From: Bacteroidales bacterium
GTDB taxonomy: Bacteria; Bacteroidota; Bacteroidia; Bacteroidales; VadinHA17
DNA length: 44,333 bases
Assembly (NCBI GenBank): GCA_025358455.1
Contig: JANYJP010000021.1
Span: 1 to 44,333, forward strand
Direction of reading: 5' to 3'
The translations under genes were made by a program, and so were the position numbers. The notes under the pieces are model-generated. The model had not been told where the DNA came from and ran no database searches. It saw only the letters and a list, made by a program, of their open reading frames with translations. Below, one piece after another: positions 8,520 to 17,752 of this stretch (the stretch's first letter is position 1; each line of letters opens with the position of its first letter).

Positions 8520-8537
8520 TTCAAACGTTGTTCAAAC
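8520..8537 (+). promoter_or_regulatory. Direct repeat TTCAAAC, 11-bp spacing, before transketolase
   Basis: TTCAAAC occurs at 8520-8526 and again at 8531-8537, one helical turn apart, in the gap between araB and tkt. Tandem half-sites one turn apart are typical of regulators such as AraC-type or response-regulator dimers. Position fits separate control of transketolase, but no other evidence supports it. Confidence 0.25.
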
Positions 8538-8619
8538 ACTGAATTTAAAAATATACTCAAGAGAAACAACACTGTGTATTTTATTGCGGGAATTATTATA
8601 AAAAATAAAAGAAGAAAAC

Positions 8620-10653
8620 ATGCCTATAATTGATTCAAAAACATCACGGATAGTTCAGGACTATTCGTTAGAACAGCTTGTTCAGAAAGCAAAGGAGATG
8701 CGTGTTTATAATATGATATCGCTTTGTGCTGCCGGATCAGGTCATACTGGTGGTACTTTATCCATTATGGATGTTGCAGCAGTTCTATACTTAAAAGTCA
8801 TAAACCACGATCCTATAAATCCTAAATGGGATGACCGCGATCGGGTATTCTGGTCTGTTGGGCACAAAGCGCCTGCACTTTATGTTGCGCTTGGGATGGC
8901 AGGATACTATCCAATTGAAGATACAGTTAAATTGAGAAAGTTATGGTCCGGATTTGAAGGTCATCCAAACCAGTTTAAACTACAGGGAATAGAACTTTCC
9001 AGCGGATCTCTGGGACAAGGTTTGGGAGTAGCAGTAGGCTCTGCCCTTAGGGCAAAATTAGATAATAAAGACTATCGTGTTTTCTGCATAATGGGTGATG
9101 GGGAACAACAAGAAGGCTCAATTTGGGAAGCAGCAATGAGTGCCAGTCACTACCAGTTGGACAATCTGGTTGGTATCATAGATCTGAATGGGCTTCAAAT
9201 AGATGGAAAAACAAACGTAGTGATGAATGTTGAACCTCTTGAGGATAAATATAGAGCCTTTGGATGGGAAGTAATACATACCGATGGGAATGATATTGAA
9301 AAATTGATAGAAGTGTTTACTCTGGCAGAAAAAGTGAAGAATAAACCGGTTCTAATTCTTGCACATACGGTGAAAGGGAAAGGTGTTTCGTTCGCCGAAA
9401 ATGTTACAGGATATCATGGTATCATTCCAAAGGATGGACGTTGTGGCTGTGAATCACTTGACAAAGCTATAGAAGACATTTTTGGAGAATCAAATACTTT
9501 TTTTACAAAAGAAAAAGTTGATAGTTTACTAAATATTGCAGTTGAATACCAGGTTGGAGTAAATCAAAAGCTGAGCAGCACTATGCCTGTCTTTAAACAA
9601 AACTACTGGTGGAATGAAACAGATACAATGAAAGTAGTCATGGATCCAACCAGGATGGGCTTCGGGAAAGCGTTGGAGAAAATAGGTGAGGATGAAAGTG
9701 TAATTGCATTTGGAGCAGATATCACCGGTTCGATTAAGATGGATGATTTTTATAAAAATCATCCGGATAGGAAAAGGCGGTTTTTTAGCATGGGAATTGC
9801 TGAACAAAATATGACAGTCGTGGCTGCCGGAATGGCGAAGGAAGGTAAAAAATCTTTCATTGGTTCTTATGGTGTTTTTGTTTCGGGTAGAAACTGGGAT
9901 CAGATTCGGACAACATGTTGTTACAACAATTTTAATGTTAAAATTGCAGGTGCCCATGGGGGAATATCTGTTGGTGCTGATGGCGCCACGCATCAGGCTC
10001 TTGAAGAAATTCCCTTGATGTATTATTTGCCAAATATGAATATTGAAGTTCCTTGTGATTCCATTGAAACAGGAAAATCTACTTTTGCTTTAACAAAAAT
10101 TGATGGGCCTGGCTACCTTCGATATGGACGGGAAGCAACTCCAATAATAACCAAATCTGATACGGTATTTGAGTTCGGGATAGCTAACATTATTCGTTTC
10201 CGCAAGGTTCAAAATAATTTCATTGACGCATTTGAAATTACCCTTAACACAAAATATGAATCTGAGAACGAGGATATTTGCATCGTTACCTGTGGTCCAA
10301 TGGTAGCTGAAGCAATGCGAGCAGCATGGATACTTAAGCAGGAATATAATATTGAAACCAGAATAATCAATATCCATACCGTGAAACCAATAGATAAAGA
10401 GGCTTTATTAAAAGCAGCCGGAGAAATTGGTAAAATTTTGTCTGTTGAAGAACAGCAGGTCGGTGGATTTGGAAATATTGTCGCCGGCATAATGGCTCAG
10501 GGTAAAAAATTCTCAAAATCTTTTATCATGGACATGGTTGGAATAAATGACCGGTTCGGAGAGTCCGGGGCACCGTGGGATTTAATGAAAGTATTTGGTT
10601 TATGTGCCGAGCAGATTGTTATAAGAGCCAAAAGAATTTATGATATAACCTGA
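8620..10653 (+). CDS. tkt: Transketolase, full length
   Basis: 677 residues in one chain, covering the ThDP-binding domain, the pyrimidine-binding domain and the C-terminal domain. Visible marks are GSGHTGGTLSIMDV near 45, GHKAPALYVALG, the ThDP/Mg motif IMGDGEQQEGSIWEAAMSAS with the Asn of DLNGLQIDG, and the catalytic Glu in SMGIAEQNM. It transfers two-carbon ketol units between pentose and hexose/triose phosphates and so drains pentose phosphates produced by the kinase upstream. Sizes and motif spacing match the enzyme rather than DXS or the split two-gene transketolases. The start codon lies 124 bases after araB. The next gene is convergent. Confidence 0.92.
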   Translation: MPIIDSKTSRIVQDYSLEQLVQKAKEMRVYNMISLCAAGSGHTGGTLSIMDVAAVLYLKVINHDPINPKWDDRDRVFWSVGHKAPALYVALGMAGYYPIEDTVKLRKLWSGFEGHPNQFKLQGIELSSGSLGQGLGVAVGSALRAKLDNKDYRVFCIMGDGEQQEGSIWEAAMSASHYQLDNLVGIIDLNGLQIDGKTNVVMNVEPLEDKYRAFGWEVIHTDGNDIEKLIEVFTLAEKVKNKPVLILAHTVKGKGVSFAENVTGYHGIIPKDGRCGCESLDKAIEDIFGESNTFFTKEKVDSLLNIAVEYQVGVNQKLSSTMPVFKQNYWWNETDTMKVVMDPTRMGFGKALEKIGEDESVIAFGADITGSIKMDDFYKNHPDRKRRFFSMGIAEQNMTVVAAGMAKEGKKSFIGSYGVFVSGRNWDQIRTTCCYNNFNVKIAGAHGGISVGADGATHQALEEIPLMYYLPNMNIEVPCDSIETGKSTFALTKIDGPGYLRYGREATPIITKSDTVFEFGIANIIRFRKVQNNFIDAFEITLNTKYESENEDICIVTCGPMVAEAMRAAWILKQEYNIETRIINIHTVKPIDKEALLKAAGEIGKILSVEEQQVGGFGNIVAGIMAQGKKFSKSFIMDMVGINDRFGESGAPWDLMKVFGLCAEQIVIRAKRIYDIT

Positions 10654-10793
10654 ATGTAAGCATCCGGCGTCCCACGGGTTTACATGGATCTGGTGCGGAG
10701 TAATCTTGCCATGTTTAATTTCAAGTACAATTTTGTTGGAGTTCTTTGAAATTCATTAGAAAATGATTGGACAGTTCAGCTTTTTCCAATGAT

Positions 10794-10811
10794 ATCCAAT
10801 AATTATTGGAT
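10794..10811. promoter_or_regulatory. 18-bp perfect palindrome between convergent genes
   Basis: ATCCAATAATTATTGGAT is identical to its reverse complement over 18 bases. The half-site TCCAAT/ATTGGA occurs again at 10764-10800 (ATTGGA then TCCAAT), making a nested inverted set. It lies midway between the transketolase and HAD phosphatase stop codons. It could be a bidirectional transcript-end hairpin (without T-runs) or a protein-binding site. A weaker inverted pair (ACATGG/CCATGT) sits at 10682-10714. Confidence 0.45.
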
Positions 10812-10920
10812 TTCTACTGGAGTCTTAGAGCAATGAAGCAAAATGGGAAGCTGCAAAGTCAATTATATTTAGTAATGAATTGAAAAACATACAATTAAGT
10901 TTTGTAAATCAATTAACATT

Positions 10921-11565
10921 TTACCAATTAAGCACCTCTTCCGGAACCTTTAGTAACGACTCACATATCCAGTCTGCTTCATAAAGGGCTGAGGCATCAA
11001 AAGATGATACAATAGCCAGGCATCTGCATCCGGCTGCTTTACCGGCTTTTATACCACTTACAGCGTCTTCTACCACCAGGCATTCCCGCGGATTGAGACC
11101 AATATTTTGGGCTGCTTTAATGTAAATATCCGGAAATGGTTTTTTATTCAAAACATCTAGTCCGGTAATGATCGAATTAAATGTATCACGTGATAATCCG
11201 ATCTCTTTCAGATTAACTTCCATCTTCACTTTATCGGCACTGGTAGCAAGGGCCAGCTTTAGTCCTCTTTTACGACACTCTGATATGAACTCATGAGTGC
11301 CTGGAAGAGGTGATAATCTGTCCCTGACTATTGTTTCGTAGATTTCATATGTTCTGGCTTTTACCTTTTCAATATCGACCTTTACTCCATGCTTTTCAGC
11401 TACTCCTCCAATATACCTGTTCTCACCCATTCCTATAAAAGAAATAAAATCTTCAGGTAGTACATTTATACCAAGTTCTTCGAACATTCTTATTGCTGCT
11501 TTGCAAATGTAGGGTTCAGAATCTACAAATACGCCATCCATATCAAAGAGCACTCCTTTAATCAT
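10921..11565 (-). CDS. HAD superfamily phosphatase (beta-phosphoglucomutase-like)
   Basis: 214 residues, subfamily IA with cap. Motif I is FDMDGVFVDSE with the nucleophile Asp8 and acid/base Asp10; motif II is the ATSADK stretch; motif III Lys lies in NKKPFPDIYIKAA; motif IV is VVEDAVSGIKAGKAAGCR. Proteins of this type dephosphorylate sugar phosphates or interconvert beta-glucose phosphates. The GVFVDSEP cap entry is like beta-phosphoglucomutase and DOG phosphatases; specificity cannot be assigned. Its start ATG overlaps by four bases (ATGA) the stop of a 27-residue frame, and it is the last gene of the minus-strand run that includes a second HAD protein. Confidence 0.85.
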   Translation of the reverse strand: MIKGVLFDMDGVFVDSEPYICKAAIRMFEELGINVLPEDFISFIGMGENRYIGGVAEKHGVKVDIEKVKARTYEIYETIVRDRLSPLPGTHEFISECRKRGLKLALATSADKVKMEVNLKEIGLSRDTFNSIITGLDVLNKKPFPDIYIKAAQNIGLNPRECLVVEDAVSGIKAGKAAGCRCLAIVSSFDASALYEADWICESLLKVPEEVLNW

Positions 11566-11645
11566 TGTAACAGTTTTTCTATTTCCTGGATACTGGATTT
11601 ACTGAGAGGGTTTCCCTTTTTGGTCATTTCGGCAATAAGCGTCAT
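11562..11645 (-). CDS. 27-residue reading frame coupled to the HAD gene
   Basis: An ATG frame starts 20 bases after the upstream HAD-IIA stop and ends in a TGA that shares ATGA with the start of the following HAD gene. The peptide begins MTLIAEMTKKGNPLSKSS and ends in EIEKLLQ, a plausible amphipathic helix. The frame is open for 12 further codons upstream of the ATG. Such a tight four-base overlap on both sides suggests translational coupling; it may be a small protein, a coupling leader, or the C-terminal remnant of a lost gene. I do not recognise a family. Confidence 0.35.
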   Translation of the reverse strand: MTLIAEMTKKGNPLSKSSIQEIEKLLQ

Positions 11646-11665
11646 TGTAAAGTTCTTAAGATAAT

Positions 11666-12451
11666 CTAACTGACAAGGTCAATTATCCCATCAAGAATAT
11701 AACGGGGCCTGTATGGGAAATTGTCAATTTCACTCCGTTCAGTTATTCCGCTTAAAACCAATAACGTATCTATCTCCGACTCAAGTCCGCACCTGACATC
11801 AGTATCCATTCGATCGCCGATAACTATTGAATCTTCTCTCTTTACACCGAGACGTTTAAGCGCACTCCGCATCATCAGAGGGTTTGGTTTCCCGACATAA
11901 TATGCTTTTTTCCCGGAAGCGATTTCTATTGGTGCTATCAGAGCTTTTGTTGATGGAGTTATTCCTACCTCAATTGGTCCGCTGATATCAGAATTGGTTC
12001 CGATCAGCTTTGCTCCCCTGATGACAAGGTTAACTGCCAACTCAACCTTTTCAAAATTGTAACTGTGGGTATCGCCAACTACAACATAGTCGGGATTGAC
12101 ATTATTAACTGTGTAGCCAACACTGTATAAGGCGTGTATGAGACCAGCATCCCCAATTATATATGCACTTCCATTCGGTTTCTGGTTTGCAAGAAAACTT
12201 GCTGTTGCAAGAGCACTTGTATAAAAGTGCTCTTCATCTACAATAATGCCTAGTCTTTTAAGTTTTTCGTGAAGTTCTTTTGGTGTTCTTTCACTTGAAT
12301 TAGTCAGGAACAGATATTTTTTGCCTGATTCTTCAAGCCATTTCAGAAAATCAGTAACTCCCGGAAGAAGCTTATTACCATGGTAAATAACTCCATCCAT
12401 GTCGATAATGAATCCTGTTTTTTCCTTAATGTTTTGTATTGCATTTTCCAT
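11666..12451 (-). CDS. HAD-IIA family hydrolase (NagD-like)
   Basis: 261 residues, matching the NagD/p-nitrophenyl phosphatase family. Motif I is FIIDMDGVIYHGN with Asp17/Asp19, followed by the KYLFLTNSSERT segment (motif II Thr/Asn), the large C2-type cap, the YVGKPNPLMM motif III Lys and the VIGDRMDTDVRCG motif IV. Family members hydrolyse nucleoside monophosphates, glycerol phosphate or pyridoxal phosphate in the cytoplasm. Its own promoter appears to lie in the 47-base gap after the RND pump gene (TATATTTG on the minus strand at 12470-12477). The second HAD gene follows with only a 27-codon frame between. Confidence 0.88.
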   Translation of the reverse strand: MENAIQNIKEKTGFIIDMDGVIYHGNKLLPGVTDFLKWLEESGKKYLFLTNSSERTPKELHEKLKRLGIIVDEEHFYTSALATASFLANQKPNGSAYIIGDAGLIHALYSVGYTVNNVNPDYVVVGDTHSYNFEKVELAVNLVIRGAKLIGTNSDISGPIEVGITPSTKALIAPIEIASGKKAYYVGKPNPLMMRSALKRLGVKREDSIVIGDRMDTDVRCGLESEIDTLLVLSGITERSEIDNFPYRPRYILDGIIDLVS

Positions 12452-12469
12452 ATTAAGTATATTTCAATA

Positions 12470-12477
12470 CAAATATA
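12470..12477 (-). promoter_or_regulatory. Bacteroidota -7 box for the HAD gene pair
   Basis: On the minus strand TATATTTG matches TAnnTTTG exactly, 18 bases before the HAD-IIA start codon, giving a leader of roughly a dozen bases. No clear -33 TTTG element is visible at the usual distance. It lies in the 47-base gap after the RND gene and suggests the HAD genes are transcribed separately from the efflux operon. Confidence 0.45.
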
Positions 12478-12498
12478 CCTATGATTTCCTTTCTTTTG

Positions 12499-15400
12499 CT
12501 AATTGTTGATTAATTGCTTTTTATCATCCCCTTTGTATAAAAGATGCAGCATTGTTGGTAATATAATAAGGAGGAGGGGCAGGGCAATTATAAACCCGCC
12601 AATGACAGCAATAGCAAGCGGCTGTTGCATTTGAGCACCAGTACCAACCCCCACAGCAAGAGGCATCAATGCGATTATAGCGCCAAGTGCAGTCATCAGT
12701 TTTGGTCTTAAACGGGTGGAAATTGCATAAACAAGTGACTCATCAACAGATCCTTTCTGACGGTTTGTTGTGAACTGCTGGAAAGTGAATATTGCATTTT
12801 CGCCGATGATTCCAACTATCATTATCAATCCGGTATAACTGCCTACATTCAACGGGGTATTTGTGATAAACAACGCAATCAGACTTCCCGATATTCCCAG
12901 AACTGAAATAAAAAGGATTGAGCAGGCAGCTTTGAAATCTTTGAAAAGGAATAACATAAGCGCAAATACGAGCAGACTCGATAGAATAAGTATCATCAGA
13001 AGCTCTGTGAACGATTTTTGCTGGTCAGCATACTCACCGCCATATTCAATATTATACCCCTGCGGCAAAAACACTTTTGAATCAATTACTTTCCGGATCT
13101 CTTTTATAGCGCTTCCAAGATCTCTGTTATTCAGACGGGCAGTAACAATTGAAACGGATTTTAAATTATCTCTGTTTATTTCAGCAATTCCCTGTTTCAG
13201 GCTGAACGTTGACAAAGTAGCTAAAGGTTTAAGCTTTCCATCAGGAAGGAATATAAAACGGTCCTTGATATTTTCATAACTGTTTCTTGTACTGTTCGGA
13301 TAGATCATCCGGATATTCGTTAATTGCTCCTTTTCAAGAAGATTCCCTACAATATTTCCTTCGATCATAGTCTGGATCTGGAACTGAAATGAAGCTGGAG
13401 AGATTTTGAATTGTGCAAGTTTATTCTGATCAGGAATGACTTCTATAGATGGCCCGGCAATTCTAATACCATCAAATACATCCTCAATTCCATCGATTTT
13501 TTCTACTTCTCCCGTTACTTGTTTTGCAAGTTCATTTAATTTGTTCTGATCACTTCCAAATATCTTTATTTCAATAGGTTGAACAGATGCCATCAGATCA
13601 CCCAGCATATCTCCGATAACCTGGCCGAAATCAATCTCAAGGGAAGGTTGTGATGCTTCAACTTTTTTCCTGATATCATCAATAACATCAACAGTGCTCC
13701 GTTTTCTGTCATCCTTAAGCTGAATGAGATAGTCCCCGTCATTTGGTTCAGTTATGAAGAATCCCATCTGGGCGCCGGTTCTCCTGGAATAAGTTGTAAC
13801 CTCAGGAATTGTTACTATTATTTTTTCAACCTGTTTAAGTATTGCATCTGTTTCTTCAAGCGAGGTTCCCGGGGGTGATTTATAGTCAAGAACTATCGAT
13901 CCTTCATCCATTTCAGGCAGAAAACCTGTTTCTAACCTTGGAAGAATATATATGATTGATAAAAAAAGACATATGATGACCATGATGCTTATTGCAGGCC
14001 ATCTCAGGAAAAAGCCAACCCAGTTCCTGGTTTTGGTAAGTTTGACATTCTCTTTTTTCTTTTCAGGGAATATTGATCTTACCTGTGAGAACCAGAGATA
14101 AATAACCGGCAGTCCGATCCATGTTACAAAAAATGAGCAAACCAGTGTTATTACCATAGTATTGGTAAGCACATTAAAGTAGGCCCCGGCAACACCTCCA
14201 AGCAACATGAAAGGAATAAATATAACTATTGTACTGATTGAGGATCCGATCATTGACGGCATCAGGTATTTCACCGCCTGATGAACAAGCTGATTTGAAG
14301 GGCGTTCCGGAAACTCTTCATGCGTTCTGTGTATTTGTTCCACCACAACCACTGCATCATCGATAATAAGACCTATCGCCGCTGCAATGGCTCCGAAAGT
14401 CATTATATTAAGCGTATATCCAATGCAGTAAAGTACAATAATTGTAAGAAAAAATGTTACAGGAATTGTGACAAGAATTGTTGCACTCGCCCTGAAGGAC
14501 CTTAGGAACATTACTGCAACAAGTATTGCAAGAAATAATCCTAACCAGAGACTGTCGTTAACGCTTTTAATAGCTTTGTTTACAAAATCAGCCTGATCAT
14601 AATAAAAAGAAACATGAACGTCAGGTGGAAGTATCTTTTCAAGTTCTTTCTTTTTGGATAAAACGTTTTTAGAGAGATTAATAAGGTTGGCACCCGGTTG
14701 CTTAAGTATTGCCACAAGCAAACCCTGCCTTCCATTGGCATTTATTCTTGTGTATTCTGTCTTTTCCCTGACGTTCACATCGGCAACATCTTTAAGTCTG
14801 ATGATTCGTTTTCCATCATTCCTTAAAACAACATTTTCTACATCAGTAAGAGTATAAAGTCCTGCATCAGTGACGTTAAGATATAAACGCCTGTAATCGG
14901 ACTGAAAACCATTTGATGTTATAAAATGATTCTGGCTTATCATATCCCTTATAATTTCAGGGGTAATTGAAAATGTACTCATTTTCAACTGATTAAGCTC
15001 GATCCAATACTCTTTTGTTTTTCCTCCGATTATGCCCACAGATGAAACGCCATCAATCTGTGATAAAAATGGTTTGATTGTGTAAGTGGCAATCAGGTTC
15101 AGTTCGATCGGGGTTTTGTCCTCACTTTCAACAGTAAAGCCTATTACAGGCAGAATTGATGGATTCATCTTCTCAACCTGAATCCTGACATCTGCCGGCA
15201 GGTCATTTTTTATCTGCGCAACACGCGATTCCAATAACTGCTGATTGACATTAATATCAGCTCCCCAGTTTAGGAAAGCAGATATTTCACAAGTCCCCCT
15301 GCTTGTCGTACTTCTTAAGATTTTAAGATCAGGTACCTGTTTTATTGCATCTTCGAGAGGCCTTGTTACAGTTACCATCATTTTGTCGACAGGTTGTTCC

Positions 15401-15549
15401 CCGTTGTCGGCGATTACTTTTAACTTTGGGAAAGTGATTTCAGGAAAAAGAGAAACCTGGATCTGTCCATAAAGAAATATTCCACCTACAATAATTACTG
15501 CAAGAATAACCGATATGGGGTTTTTATGTGAAAGGAAGAAATTCTTCAT
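12499..15549 (-). CDS. RND family efflux pump, inner-membrane subunit
   Basis: 1016 residues, the usual length of AcrB/CusA-type proton-driven pumps. The N-terminal membrane anchor is followed by VSLFPEITFPKLKV, and the TM4 proton-relay region reads AAAIGLIIDDAVVVVEQIHR with the paired Asp. Two large periplasmic loops and twelve membrane segments are evident from the duplicated layout; the end of the second half reads IVGIIGENAIFTFQQF. I see no run of methionine pairs, so a CusA-like copper role is not favoured; an organic-compound (HAE-like) pump is more likely. It starts five bases downstream of the adaptor gene stop and forms a tripartite operon with the TolC and adaptor genes. Confidence 0.92.
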   Translation of the reverse strand: MKNFFLSHKNPISVILAVIIVGGIFLYGQIQVSLFPEITFPKLKVIADNGEQPVDKMMVTVTRPLEDAIKQVPDLKILRSTTSRGTCEISAFLNWGADINVNQQLLESRVAQIKNDLPADVRIQVEKMNPSILPVIGFTVESEDKTPIELNLIATYTIKPFLSQIDGVSSVGIIGGKTKEYWIELNQLKMSTFSITPEIIRDMISQNHFITSNGFQSDYRRLYLNVTDAGLYTLTDVENVVLRNDGKRIIRLKDVADVNVREKTEYTRINANGRQGLLVAILKQPGANLINLSKNVLSKKKELEKILPPDVHVSFYYDQADFVNKAIKSVNDSLWLGLFLAILVAVMFLRSFRASATILVTIPVTFFLTIIVLYCIGYTLNIMTFGAIAAAIGLIIDDAVVVVEQIHRTHEEFPERPSNQLVHQAVKYLMPSMIGSSISTIVIFIPFMLLGGVAGAYFNVLTNTMVITLVCSFFVTWIGLPVIYLWFSQVRSIFPEKKKENVKLTKTRNWVGFFLRWPAISIMVIICLFLSIIYILPRLETGFLPEMDEGSIVLDYKSPPGTSLEETDAILKQVEKIIVTIPEVTTYSRRTGAQMGFFITEPNDGDYLIQLKDDRKRSTVDVIDDIRKKVEASQPSLEIDFGQVIGDMLGDLMASVQPIEIKIFGSDQNKLNELAKQVTGEVEKIDGIEDVFDGIRIAGPSIEVIPDQNKLAQFKISPASFQFQIQTMIEGNIVGNLLEKEQLTNIRMIYPNSTRNSYENIKDRFIFLPDGKLKPLATLSTFSLKQGIAEINRDNLKSVSIVTARLNNRDLGSAIKEIRKVIDSKVFLPQGYNIEYGGEYADQQKSFTELLMILILSSLLVFALMLFLFKDFKAACSILFISVLGISGSLIALFITNTPLNVGSYTGLIMIVGIIGENAIFTFQQFTTNRQKGSVDESLVYAISTRLRPKLMTALGAIIALMPLAVGVGTGAQMQQPLAIAVIGGFIIALPLLLIILPTMLHLLYKGDDKKQLINN

Positions 15550-15553
15550 TTTT

Positions 15554-16486
15554 TCATTCCTTTATAATTGCAATCCTGGCAGTATCGGAAAGGCCATAAT
15601 TACCTGTAAGTAATACCCTGTCAGATGGAAGGAAGACAGGATCTGTTATTTCCACTTCTTCATTATTTTCAAACCCCTTATGTACAACTATCTTTACAGC
15701 AAGGGTGTCATTTAAAAGTTTCATAACCCAGAATTCTGTCTGCGTCTCATCCCCCAGAACAGCTTTTTTTGGTAAAACGAGAGCGTTATCCTTTGTTGAT
15801 CTGACAAGGCTTACGGAAGCAATAAGATTACCAGGGAGCCGCAATACCTGTGAAGGTCTGATAACATACCTGAGAGTCTGTGTTTCCATATTCATTTCAG
15901 ATAATTTACCTGTAATTGTCCCGTTTATCTTTTGATTATCAGGTAGTATTACAGTACATCTTTTGTTTTTTTCGACTAACCTGTCAAGTTCAAACGGAAC
16001 ATCAAGAATGAAGACAAGACTGTTCTGTTCAGAAACTACTGCAAGTTCGTCGCCTTCCTGAACAAAATCGCCTTTTTGATATAACAGCGAGCTTATTACA
16101 CCTTCTTTAGGCGAATTGATATTTATCTGTCCTCTAAAAGTTAAACTGCTATCATTACCGACGCTGTTATTCAGAGCCATTGCCTCCCGTGTCCTGATAG
16201 TGAAAAGATGCTGATTATCTGATACATAATCACCCTGGGTAACTGATAACTTTTCTATAGTTCCGGTTGTGGTTGCCCTGATAATACTTTTATTCATAAA
16301 AGTGGTTACAGCTGGTAAATCGACTGTTGATGTAACCGATTTAAAGACGACAGGTATTACCGTAACAGGTGTTATTACTACAGAAGTTTTCTCTGAGGTC
16401 CCGGTTGTCTGATGGCAGGAAGATGCAAGAATAATCATCATTATTAGCATATTAATGATGAAGTGAATTCTGTTTCGTTTAAACAT
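15554..16486 (-). CDS. Periplasmic adaptor (membrane fusion) lipoprotein of RND pump
   Basis: 310 residues. The N-terminus has a lipoprotein signal ending in LASSC with the lipidated Cys at 24, so the protein is anchored to a membrane facing the periplasm. The body shows the adaptor layout: a lipoyl-like half (TTTGTIEKLSVTQGDYVSDN), a very short hairpin region, the second lipoyl half (SPKEGVISSLLYQKGDFVQE) and beta-barrel segments. It is shorter than AcrA (about 400), mainly because the coiled-coil hairpin is reduced. It connects the TolC channel and the RND pump encoded on either side; gaps of 12 and 4 bases indicate one transcript. Confidence 0.88.
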   Translation of the reverse strand: MFKRNRIHFIINMLIMMIILASSCHQTTGTSEKTSVVITPVTVIPVVFKSVTSTVDLPAVTTFMNKSIIRATTTGTIEKLSVTQGDYVSDNQHLFTIRTREAMALNNSVGNDSSLTFRGQININSPKEGVISSLLYQKGDFVQEGDELAVVSEQNSLVFILDVPFELDRLVEKNKRCTVILPDNQKINGTITGKLSEMNMETQTLRYVIRPSQVLRLPGNLIASVSLVRSTKDNALVLPKKAVLGDETQTEFWVMKLLNDTLAVKIVVHKGFENNEEVEITDPVFLPSDRVLLTGNYGLSDTARIAIIKE

Positions 16487-16498
16487 TATAGGAAATTT

Positions 16499-17740
16499 TT
16501 ATTGAGTCAAAAGAAAATTCATTTCATTGATAATCTGTATCTTCTGTATATTTGCCATATTCAGATTTCGGCTGACAGTCCTGAAACTTTTAACGGCGTT
16601 AATATATTCAGTCATCTGAATAATTCCTGCTTCAAGCTGATTTTTCAGGGCCTTCACAAGCTGATCAGCAGTCTTAAGCTGATTTTCCATATTGGAAGAC
16701 GTTTCATTCAGTGATTTCAATTCATCACCAAGCTGTTGAATTTGTTGATAATATTGATTCCTGTAGGCATTTTCATAACCCTTCCTGCTGTTTTCATCAT
16801 AAGAAAGCTTATGTTTCTCAATGCTTCTCTGTTTTCCGTCGTATACCGGGATGGTAAGTCCAATTCCGGCGCTATACCCAAAATGTTTATAAAAATTCCA
16901 GGGATTGCTTGTCAGAATTCCTGCGTCAGCAAACCAGTTTACCTTCGGTTTGTATCTGATATCAATAGCCATTCTTGCATTTTCAATCTTAATGCTGTCA
17001 ATTTTATATTGAATGAAAGACGGGTCCCTCTTTATATCAGAAGTTCCTCTTATGGCAAGTTGGGGTTCGGAAAGCTCATACAATACAGAATCATTTAACC
17101 CGCAGAGCTGATCCAGAAGCATAAGATCTTTTCTGTACTGGTTTTGGATTTGCCTGACAAGTATTTCCTGCGATTGTCTTTCAACAAGGAGTGAAAGATA
17201 ATCGGTCTGTTTACCAACTCCGTTTGTTACAAACTGTTTTACTATTTCATCCTCTTTCTGCAGGAGTTTCAGAAAAGATTTGTTGAACTGCAGATCACTA
17301 TATCCTGAAAATGCTGTCAGATACTGATTTATAATAATCTTGTTCAGTTCATTGGAGGAAATTCTGACTGCATTATTTACGGATTGTTTTAGCAATGCGA
17401 CCGCCTCATATTTATTGTTAAGTTCTCTTTTGTTGAAAATATTCTGTGTAACTCCCAGAAGGGCAGAATAATTACCGCCATCAGTAATTACTTCATCGTA
17501 TCCGGAATTGTGATAAAAAGGAGAATACAGAAGCTGGGATTTTGCTGCAACAAGAGGTTTTTTTGCGGCCCGTATTAAAAGACTGTCTTCACCTGCTGAA
17601 CTGGTCTGGTTCCTGTAATCATTTAAAAGCGGACTGTTCTGAAACCCTTCCTTCAGGTAATATTCCAGATTTCTTGACTGGTTATGGGCAACCAGGGTTA
17701 AAGCGGAGAGAATAAGAATCAGAAATAATTTTTTATGCAT
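16499..17740 (-). CDS. TolC family outer membrane efflux protein
   Basis: About 413 residues with a signal peptide (MHKKLFLILILSALTLVAH). The upstream TTG five codons earlier overlaps a -7 promoter box, so I start at the ATG at 17740. Two long helical repeats typical of TolC are visible, with heptad-like Gln/Leu/Lys-rich stretches such as QIQQLGDELKSLNETSS and repeated KSF..LLQ segments. These proteins form trimeric channels through the outer membrane. This is the first gene of the efflux operon, followed by the adaptor and the RND pump. Length is at the short end of the family (TolC about 470), usual for Bacteroidota. Confidence 0.88.
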   Translation of the reverse strand: MHKKLFLILILSALTLVAHNQSRNLEYYLKEGFQNSPLLNDYRNQTSSAGEDSLLIRAAKKPLVAAKSQLLYSPFYHNSGYDEVITDGGNYSALLGVTQNIFNKRELNNKYEAVALLKQSVNNAVRISSNELNKIIINQYLTAFSGYSDLQFNKSFLKLLQKEDEIVKQFVTNGVGKQTDYLSLLVERQSQEILVRQIQNQYRKDLMLLDQLCGLNDSVLYELSEPQLAIRGTSDIKRDPSFIQYKIDSIKIENARMAIDIRYKPKVNWFADAGILTSNPWNFYKHFGYSAGIGLTIPVYDGKQRSIEKHKLSYDENSRKGYENAYRNQYYQQIQQLGDELKSLNETSSNMENQLKTADQLVKALKNQLEAGIIQMTEYINAVKSFRTVSRNLNMANIQKIQIINEMNFLLTQ

Positions 17741-17752
17741 ATGATCAACTTT

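Noticed and set aside
9529-9993. 154-codon minus-strand frame within tkt
   Set aside because: Antisense to the transketolase catalytic region; Cys/His-rich random-looking product.
12499-15549. Heavy-metal (CusA-type) specificity for the RND pump
   Set aside because: No methionine-pair pathway or metal-binding motif visible, and no metal-related neighbours.
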